Positions 11,901 to 14,750 of a stretch of DNA of 14,750 nucleotides are shown piece after piece (the stretch's first letter is position 1; the number at the start of each line of letters is the position of its first letter). Position numbers and translations under genes: made by a program. The notes under the pieces were generated by a model. The model did not search any database, was not told where the DNA came from, and worked only from the letters and a program-made list of their open reading frames with translations. Origin of the DNA: Verrucomicrobiaceae bacterium. Lineage in GTDB: Bacteria > Verrucomicrobiota > Verrucomicrobiae > Verrucomicrobiales > Akkermansiaceae. Location: assembly GCA_947372405.1 (NCBI GenBank), contig CANBTO010000061.1, forward strand, positions 1-14,750. The letters are read 5' to 3'.

Positions 11901-14305
11901 AACGCGGTCATGGAACCCTCGATGCCGGAGGCAGCATCACCACCAACGCCACCCGCTCGCCGTCTTTCGGATTGACCACCAATCTCAACGATCCGGCTAC
12001 GGCGATTCTCGATCCGCTGACATGGCTGCCCACCACACTGTTTGTTGGGGATTCGTCATTCGATCTCAAAGCCTCAGGTGACATCCTCATGGGGCCGGTG
12101 GCAAATCCATTCCTCCTGCCGCAGGGGCTCAACAACCGCTATTGGTATAAATCCTATTTCTCCACCCTCACCGGCGACAGTGGCGTCAGCGCGACGTCCC
12201 TTGGGGGCGAAGTCACCGTCCGCAACGCCGTCACCCTGCCCGAGCAGAGTGGTGCCGAACCCGTATTGAGGGCATGGTATGAAAGCCAGCTGCTTCTAAC
12301 CAGTTCCGCGTCCACCACCGCGTGGTTCCAGCCATGGCTCCGTCTTGCCGAAACCAATCTCGGCGGGTTCACCCCGGTATGGTCGCTCTCGGCATCCAAC
12401 CTCTACCTCTCGTCACTCGCCGGTAACGTGAATCTGGCAGGTGACATCACGCTCAATCCCTCGCCGACCGGCCAGTTGGAAATCGTGGCCGCGGGTGCCG
12501 TCAACGCCCTGCGTCCCACGGGACTTTCCAACTTCCTCGTCTCCGGACGGGCGGTCCAGTCATGGACCTCCGCCACGGTCAATCTATCAGATGCGAATCC
12601 GGATTCGATCCCGTCCGCCCTCTCCCCGCTCACCAGTTTCGCCTATTCGTCAACGGCAGCCGTTCCTACCAGCGAGTCCGGCACCGCCTTCATGGCAGGC
12701 CTTGCCTCGCTCTTCACTGAATCCGGTTCGTCCACTGGCACCAACGCCGTGCTGGAGACCCGCCAGTCCCGCCACACTCCGGGCGGCCTCCATTCGGAGG
12801 ACCACGATCCGCTGAGGATCTACGCGCTTGGCGGTGATCTGTCTGGCCTCACCCTCTACTCCGGGAAATCCGCCCGCATCTCGGCCGCGACGGATCTAAC
12901 GGATCTCGCGCTCTATATCCAGAACTCGAACCCGTCGGACGTTTCAGTGGTGAGCGCCGGGCGGGACATCGTCGCATCCGATTCTTCCAGCCCCTTGCGG
13001 ATTGCCGCATTCGCGGATGGCAACGCCCTGTCCGTCGGCCAACCTCAACTCTCCGGAGACATCCAGATTTCCGGACCTGGAACCCTCGAGGTCATCGCCG
13101 GACGCAATCTCGATCTCGGCACCGGCACCGGCAGCACGGACGGCACCGGCACCGGCATCACTTCCATCGGCAGCCTGCGCAACCCATATCTTGCAGCCAA
13201 AGGCTCAAGTCTGGTCGTGGCCGCGGGTGTCGGCCCCGCAGCCTCGCTCTCGTCCAGCCAGCTCGCGCTTCATGACTTCATCAGCGAATATGTATTAACT
13301 CCTCAAGGTGAGGCATATCTAAAGGACCTCGCGCCCGGCGTGGACTTCTCCGCGCTGGATTCAGAGGAACAGGCGCTGCTGGCGCTTGAGGTGTTCTATC
13401 GGATCCTGCGCGACACCGGCCGCGACTTCAATGATCCGGAAAGTCCCGGCTATCGGAAATACGATGCCGGTTTCGTGGCGATCAAGACGCTCTTCCCCGA
13501 AGCGACCGCATGGGATGGAGCCATCCTCACCCAAAGCCGTGATATCCGCACGCGCGCCGGCGGTGACATCGGCATCATCGCCCCAGGCGGCGGGCTGAAA
13601 ATGTCCGAAACCACCATCGGCAACCCCCTGACTCCTCCAGGCATCATCACCGAGACAGGCGGCGGCATTTCCCTTTTCACGGACCAGAGCGTCAATATCG
13701 GGATCGGGCGCATCTTCACCCTGCGTGGCGGCGATGTGGTCATCTGGTCTTCCAAGGGCGATATCGCCGCAGGCTCCTCATCCCGCACCATCCAGTCCGC
13801 GCCGCCTACGCGCGTGATCATTGATCCGCAAAGCGCCTCGGTTGAGACCGACCTCGCCGGCCTCGCCACCGGTGGCGGCATCGGCGTTTTGGCCACGGTG
13901 GCGGGAGTCAAACCCGGTGATGTGGACCTGATCGCTCCGACAGGTATCATCGACGCTGGTGATGCCGGCATCCGTGTGACCGGCAATATCAACCTTGCGG
14001 CGGTCTCCGTGGTGAATGCGGGCAACATCAGCGCAGGCGGCACATCCACCGGAGCTCCCGCCGCCGTCAGCGCGCCCAGCGTCTCGACGATTGTTACCGC
14101 ATCCCAAACCAGCGTCGCTCCCGGCACTACTGTTACAAAACCCGATGCAACCACTGAAAACGGTCAGCCTAAACACATGGACGACAGTCTTTCGGACTTT
14201 ACTGTCGAGGTCATCGGTTATGGTGGCGGTGATTCGGAGGAGGAGGACAAAGACAAAAAAAATCCATCTTTGGAACAGGACTCCACCTCCTCGTCTCCTC
14301 CCTGA
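2957..14305 (+). CDS. Giant filamentous haemagglutinin-family adhesin (TPS domain, DUF3739-like C-terminus)
   Basis: This is one uninterrupted 3782-aa protein. The signal peptide is long (basic MKAKR, hydrophobic core to about 33, likely cleavage after AHA at 37-39). An Ala/Arg-rich helical stretch follows (about 65-105). The TPS (filamentous haemagglutinin N-terminal) domain covers roughly 125-420, with LNWDTFNVGKKTTLTFDQ from L171 and VYIINQNGIIFGG at 224-236. A very long Gly/Ser/Thr/Val-rich body has the pattern of a right-handed beta-helix, with recurring DVSG turns at about 543, 645, 962, 1238 and 1669. A conserved-looking block WWVDF...GVGALGGGNV begins at W2908. The C-terminal part (about 3260-3700) resembles DUF3739, with GGDVVIWSSKGDIAAG at 3591-3606. 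A helical segment (about 3437-3518) interrupts the helix. The tail is acidic, then Ser/Pro-rich. Only two cysteines were seen (880 and 2336). Such proteins are secreted and act in adhesion or aggregation. No transporter of FhaC type is in the window. The start lacks a Shine-Dalgarno; it is chosen for the signal peptide. Confidence 0.93.
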   Translation: MKAKRFLFRAPAIFGASFSYGAPVFIGFTVIISGLDAHAGDILRGGAAASGGGPRTGTSASVATPAATDAARANARDVLARTNRTLGAVQAMQNAARQAAIKGANSIASKPNNSGLKLPVVPNGLGKGGLQVSPTAATDPTQWTGANAPVQTVSKGKTTVTIKQTEQQALLNWDTFNVGKKTTLTFDQSAGGADTGKWIAFNKINDPTGSPTQILGSIKADGQVYIINQNGIIFGGSSQVNARGLTVSSLPINDNLVQRGLLNNPDAQFLFSGLDLVAGAHGTPAFTPQRPFSPDGKYGDVIVEQGAILQSPTDSAHVGGRITLVGPNVDNQGTILTPDGQTILASGLQVGFFAHSSTDPSLRGLDVFVGGVTDPTAGLYAGTVTQQGLIEAQRGAITIVGRQINQLGVIESSTSVSLNGRVDLIAGYNAISNTAYDLTGSSGGAPFLYQSSGTVEIGDGSVIRILPELDSKETTIGTELALRSQVNISGKAIHLGKDSVLLAPNALVDLSAGEWFLQQGSSPTSTFIPSTGQIYLDENALVDVSGTADVAVPVGQNIISVDLRGAELADSPLQRDGILRNATVQVDIRDQGIYQNSLWLGTPLANLSGFANLIQKSVGQLTVAGGSVNMSAGASVVMQAGSKVDVSGGSIQFQGGVVKTTQLISAGRLVDISKATPDVVYSGIYDGTHKNENIKFGVSEIYHMPLAPDGSYYEPGSIQGGAGGKLSISAPSMALDGGLMGRTTNGDGQRSTPATPASLSLSFLAKDRTYQTLPDFSPTPPELVIGSFAPQSPAGSFALDAEGNPLPLAAERIARVQLSPDIMTGQGFGMLTLNNPDGGITLPAGVTLNAPAGGVISMKASTIDIEGAITAPGGKITFQCPNISLNTLNALSNSTSAASLPDAVDGAGVFTLGNSASVSTAGLLVDDRLNMANTGRLPLFLDGGSIAINAFSAELSAGGSLDVSGGASVDPRGSVAYGKGGSLAVTTGRDLNISGVLGGHLSLGASMKGFSGISAGSLSIGAPAIQIGGHSSNPGVTLLQQDFFNQGGFGAFSLTGTGLASDKPSEFVTGIRITSGADIHPIVTGLTAVTGDGAFALREVTQVEGIRAAGSVSFSALSGTDPYTGALLGRGDLVMEQGAVIRTDAKGSVSLSGDTVALSGSVITPGGTINIAGAGNFPGGDPNQYLPTVLIGGTASLSAAGETLLIQNPLGLRQGQVLAGGSVAVVGNIVSERGAVIDVSGTSGILDLPPSRSTLDPELLKSLSDLKTVPVTVSSNGGQITLTGAKMLYSDATLIGRAGGPSAIGGTVTVSSGRFVEVGAASNSAEANLVVRQDGFLVPADFVSHGPGVTLTDESGAALPGIGHFNVSTFKSGGFDSLALNGNVKFEGDVAIHVPGALRVSSGGAIYGDGKINLTAAYVNLGQAFTAPRLPTEQFFLFTQTDTSGVVSGYTFSPTHGNANLQVNAGLIDIGNLSLQGIGSAAFNAADGDIRGNGTIDAAGSLTFKAGQIYPTTAGRFDIFAYDFVRAGATIGGSISIESGSDRQLPLSAGGTLGVYASRISQGGTLRAPLGTIQLGWDGTGTAPADPIAGDTSSSPATSLLTLKSGGLVSVSAVDPVTGKGSIIPYGISLDGNSWIDPAGNDITVNGLPAKTVNLGATELVTEKGSTVDVSGGGDLYAYRWVSGNGGTKDVLASSGAFAVIPGYSADYAPYAPFNPNTAATNLGGQSGYVNSTLKVGDKITLAAGSGLAAGSYTLLPARYALLPGAFLITPQSTAPASQTVKRADGSWIATGYRSNDLDASRSGATLIGVFEVASSKVVRQRAEYQDFLADTVIRNAALSRGFTVPRLPVDAGYLSFSSSAGMTLHGSVTSITPESGLGSVIDINSSANILINDSGKSDNGGDLVLSTDLLNSFGAQSLLVGGIRRFTEDGSEVTINTSNLTLDRSATALTGSDVILVAKDQLHLTAGSAIHATGSGDGLDNLLIGNADDVGSGDGTLVRVSGSVTAPVIRKGVSSSESPNLIVGSSVSLTGRGIVMDSTFGTSIDSSAVARGNSVALSSGRISVVLADPGTLQPNPGLVLSGDALAVLQSSAENLSLLSYSSLDFYGTGTVGTRQFDGLSLHAASIRGFNTSGGNVNIAAKNLLIDNPSGNPATSPLAGGSRGSLTFEADEITLGTNDVHIEGFSKTSLVSDVRVLVSDTGSFSTAGKMDLVTPLVTGEGNSKYSINADDLMQVRRTGSGAGTGTAGGLGSDLTISGGTVKVNTDIVLPSGSLTLHATSGDLVVGNLASTRLDLGGTQSRFLDLSRYSDGGTVNLAADKGSVRIEKLSDLSVSACAGGGDAGAIDVYSPNGDFSLLGSIHGSAGSSGLQGGFSLDASGVPGGSLAGLDGILNDGSFSQLRDYRIRTGDVTLDGSAVSHIYQVAADDGDIIVSGTINAAGATGGTIDLKAGGSLTMLRGASLDASGRDFDAAGKGGAVILEAGNQHDGVAVPSAVLDLQTGSSINLSVAAADATSESKGRFTGTLHLRAPRNESNSDLRISAIGATIHGASSILVEGVKLYGVTGTGTIDSTLQTGILNDANAFLGEAGSASDAYTSMLRRLTAGRSGLDLILAPGVEVYNLDGNITLGSEFSDESSDWNLASYRFGPRMAPGVLTLRASRNLTFFNALSDGFSGGVGSGPFGSPSTSLWQAILMANNPALPANAQSWSFHLTAGADLSGASYRAVTPLASLDAGAGLFQLGKDAGAATAVDGTYALTSSVIAGHFQVIRTGSGDIDIHAGRSLQLLNPFASIYTAGTALVDPQTVSSANDFVIPNVSLAVPQGNLGPAQQAYLAQYSMAGGNVSITAGDNIERKTLNNSGLIDDSSRQLPNNWLYRRGLVGPDGEFGKVTVGSGFLTYTDEAASTTWWVDFSNFFQGVGALGGGNVSLSAGHDVANVDAVIPTNARAAQGTPSAAAFLELGGGNLVVRSGNNISGGVYYVERGHGTLDAGGSITTNATRSPSFGLTTNLNDPATAILDPLTWLPTTLFVGDSSFDLKASGDILMGPVANPFLLPQGLNNRYWYKSYFSTLTGDSGVSATSLGGEVTVRNAVTLPEQSGAEPVLRAWYESQLLLTSSASTTAWFQPWLRLAETNLGGFTPVWSLSASNLYLSSLAGNVNLAGDITLNPSPTGQLEIVAAGAVNALRPTGLSNFLVSGRAVQSWTSATVNLSDANPDSIPSALSPLTSFAYSSTAAVPTSESGTAFMAGLASLFTESGSSTGTNAVLETRQSRHTPGGLHSEDHDPLRIYALGGDLSGLTLYSGKSARISAATDLTDLALYIQNSNPSDVSVVSAGRDIVASDSSSPLRIAAFADGNALSVGQPQLSGDIQISGPGTLEVIAGRNLDLGTGTGSTDGTGTGITSIGSLRNPYLAAKGSSLVVAAGVGPAASLSSSQLALHDFISEYVLTPQGEAYLKDLAPGVDFSALDSEEQALLALEVFYRILRDTGRDFNDPESPGYRKYDAGFVAIKTLFPEATAWDGAILTQSRDIRTRAGGDIGIIAPGGGLKMSETTIGNPLTPPGIITETGGGISLFTDQSVNIGIGRIFTLRGGDVVIWSSKGDIAAGSSSRTIQSAPPTRVIIDPQSASVETDLAGLATGGGIGVLATVAGVKPGDVDLIAPTGIIDAGDAGIRVTGNINLAAVSVVNAGNISAGGTSTGAPAAVSAPSVSTIVTASQTSVAPGTTVTKPDATTENGQPKHMDDSLSDFTVEVIGYGGGDSEEEDKDKKNPSLEQDSTSSSPP
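13118..13156 (+). repeat. Short direct repeat encoding Gly-Thr stretches
   Basis: The 15-mer GGCACCGGCACCGGC occurs exactly twice, at 13118-13132 and 13142-13156, 24 bp apart in the adhesin gene. It encodes GTGTG-STD-GTGTG from about residue 3388, probably a flexible loop in the beta-helix just before the C-terminal helical segment. The repeat length is a multiple of three, so gain or loss by slippage would keep the frame. Confidence 0.6.
14241..14263 (+). other. Candidate -1 frameshift site (SD-like AGGAGG, 10-nt spacer, A_AAA_AAT)
   Basis: Near the 3' end of the adhesin gene, AGGAGG (14241-14246) is followed after exactly 10 nt by A_AAA_AAT (14257-14263), set in a run of eight A (14255-14262). 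In the zero frame the codons are AAA AAA AAT (K3767, K3768, N3769). A -1 slip would re-pair AAA with AAA. The same order and spacing occur at the E. coli dnaX site. A 7-bp stem, TCCACCT (14282-14288) with AGGTGGA (14312-14318), lies downstream, but it starts 18 nt after the heptamer and has a 23-nt loop, so it is a weak stimulator. The purine-rich run also simply encodes an acidic-basic tail, so chance is a real alternative. Confidence 0.3.
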
Positions 14306-14359
14306 GATTTCAGGTGGAACACTGGATCTATGGTTTTCCAATCACAAGAGAAGGATCCA

Positions 14360-14467
14360 ATGTTAGAAAAGGAAAGCGAACTGATGCGGAACGGCTCGTC
14401 AGATTCAGGCAAAATCGCCTTGGACGCCCTGCTGCGGGCAATTCAATGCATTGGAAGCCAATGGTGA
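14360..14467 (+). CDS. Candidate 35-aa small ORF (uncertain)
   Basis: An ATG at 14360 opens a 35-codon frame ending at TGA 14465-14467. It reads MLEKESELMRNG, then a Ser/Gly patch, then IALDALLRAIQCIGSQW, an amphipathic-looking end. GAGAAGGA just upstream (AAGGA at 14351-14355, 4 nt before the ATG) is a fair Shine-Dalgarno, unlike at the clear genes here. An in-frame ATG at 14330 would give 45 aa. The frame is the same as that of the adhesin and is open right after its stop. It resembles no family I know. An open frame this short arises easily by chance. Confidence 0.2.
   Translation: MLEKESELMRNGSSDSGKIALDALLRAIQCIGSQW
14444..14463. promoter_or_regulatory. Palindrome cluster, possible operator or small hairpin
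   Basis: CAATGCATTG (14444-14453) is a perfect 10-bp palindrome. It overlaps a second inverted repeat, CATTGG (14449-14454) with CCAATG (14458-14463), separated by AAG. Three half-sites of the word CAATG are therefore packed into 20 bp, about 155 bp upstream of the next gene's start. This could be a binding site for a dimeric regulator or a small RNA hairpin. There is no T-run after it. Confidence 0.25.
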
Positions 14468-14533
14468 ACGAATGTGGCGATAACGTAACAATTCACGCCT
14501 TCACGAGTTCCCGGCACAAAATTAAGAACAGCC

Positions 14534-14569
14534 TGTTTGTCGGCTACCCCACCCGGGTTCATTCAAACA
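14534..14569 (+). promoter_or_regulatory. Nested inverted repeat in the leader of the downstream gene
   Basis: TGTTTG (14534-14539) can pair with CAAACA (14564-14569), and inside it ACCC (14546-14549) can pair with GGGT (14555-14558) around a 5-nt loop. The result is a two-part stem that ends 47 bp before the ATG at 14617. If transcribed it could be a leader structure. The stems are short, so the support is weak. Confidence 0.22.
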
Positions 14570-14616
14570 AGCAGCTACCAAAAAGTTCGCACACACTACC
14601 ACACCACACTGCAATA

Positions 14617-14750
14617 ATGAAATCATTACTCAAATCCACGCTCCTTCTCGGCATGGGAACGGTCATGGCCGCTTCCTCAGCCATGGGGGCGTTCACCTTC
14701 ACCAATGGCGACATGATCCTGGGATTCCAGGCCAGCAGCGGCCAGGGATC
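14617..14750 (+). CDS. Secreted protein, probably PEP-CTERM family (3' truncated by window)
   Basis: The ATG at 14617 begins 44 visible codons that run off the window. The first 25 residues form a clear signal peptide: MKSLLKS, a hydrophobic stretch to about residue 18, then ASSAMGA with likely cleavage after S-A-M-G-A at 25 or slightly earlier. The mature start FTFTNGDMILGFQASSGQG resembles a group of verrucomicrobial exported proteins that carry a C-terminal PEP-CTERM sorting signal. That signal would lie outside the window, so the assignment rests on the N-terminus alone. There is no Shine-Dalgarno; the upstream bases are rich in CA. The 311-bp gap suggests a separate transcript from the adhesin operon, although the gene is in phase with the -1 frame coming out of the adhesin gene. 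Confidence 0.65.
   Translation, partial: MKSLLKSTLLLGMGTVMAASSAMGAFTFTNGDMILGFQASSGQG

Larger units (their letters stand above)
14306..14616. other. 311-bp intergenic spacer, AT-richer than the genes
   Basis: No gene that I can identify fills this spacer. It is visibly richer in A and T than the flanking genes. Just at the adhesin stop there is CCTGA-GATT-TCAGG (14301-14314), a short 5-bp hairpin with no T-run, so it is not a convincing terminator. Another pair, TGGATC (14323-14328) and GATCCA (14354-14359), brackets the next 25 bp. Further inverted repeats are listed separately. I could not find a convincing sigma-70 promoter; GATAAC at 14479-14484 could serve as a -10, but no -35 stands at a good distance. 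Confidence 0.6.

Noticed and set aside
14301..14314. Intrinsic terminator after the adhesin gene
   Set aside because: The CCTGA/TCAGG stem is only 5 bp and no T-run follows, so I do not call a terminator.
14541..14570. tRNA T-arm-like sequence (CCCGGGTTCATTC)
   Set aside because: There is no GGTTCGA-type loop, and no acceptor stem or anticodon arm can be built around it.
1..14750. CRISPR arrays, insertion sequences, rRNA or tRNA genes
   Set aside because: I saw no regularly spaced repeats, no transposase-like protein and no RNA gene signature on either strand.

Overview
The window comes from a GC-rich Gram-negative genome, most likely a member of the Verrucomicrobiota (Verrucomicrobiaceae/Luteolibacter-like). 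The basis is the mix of gene families: a TonB-type protein, a 'putative porin', a filamentous-haemagglutinin-family giant with a DUF3739-like C-terminus, and a downstream protein whose start (...FTFTNGDMILGF...) resembles verrucomicrobial PEP-CTERM exported proteins. The codons are also GC-rich. The phylum is inferred from family resemblance; no marker gene is present.

Every supported gene lies on the + strand. In order: (1) the 3' end of a TonB/TolA-type energy-transducer gene (to 398); (2) a 609-aa outer-membrane beta-barrel 'putative porin' (430-2259); (3) a 216-aa exported coiled-coil protein (2265-2915); (4) a 3782-aa filamentous haemagglutinin/TPS-domain adhesin (2957-14305), which fills about three quarters of the window; (5) a 311-bp AT-richer spacer holding several inverted repeats and a possible tiny ORF; (6) the first 44 codons of a secreted, probably PEP-CTERM-type protein (14617 onward, cut by the window end). 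The gaps between genes 1 and 4 are 31, 5 and 41 bp, so they look like one operon. None of the clear starts has an obvious Shine-Dalgarno sequence.

Functionally, genes 1-4 look like a dedicated cell-surface system. A TonB-type protein would supply inner-membrane energy, a barrel with an N-terminal periplasmic helical segment would sit in the outer membrane, a periplasmic coiled-coil protein would bridge or chaperone, and the giant beta-helical adhesin would be the exported product. No FhaC/TpsB transporter (POTRA plus Omp85-type barrel) is in the window, which makes the porin's role an open question.

The most unusual observation is at the 3' end of the giant gene. An AGGAGG sequence sits exactly 10 nt upstream of an A_AAA_AAT slippery heptamer inside an A8 run, which is the geometry of the E. 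coli dnaX -1 frameshift site. The -1 frame then has no stop codon from 14233 to the end of the window: it crosses the whole intergenic spacer and enters the downstream secreted-protein gene in its own reading frame. This may be coincidence, because the bridging sequence does not look like normal coding sequence, but it is specific and testable. A second oddity is the repeated word CTAACA (14 copies on both strands, 11 on the + strand), which accounts for much of the use of the otherwise rare CTA leucine codon.
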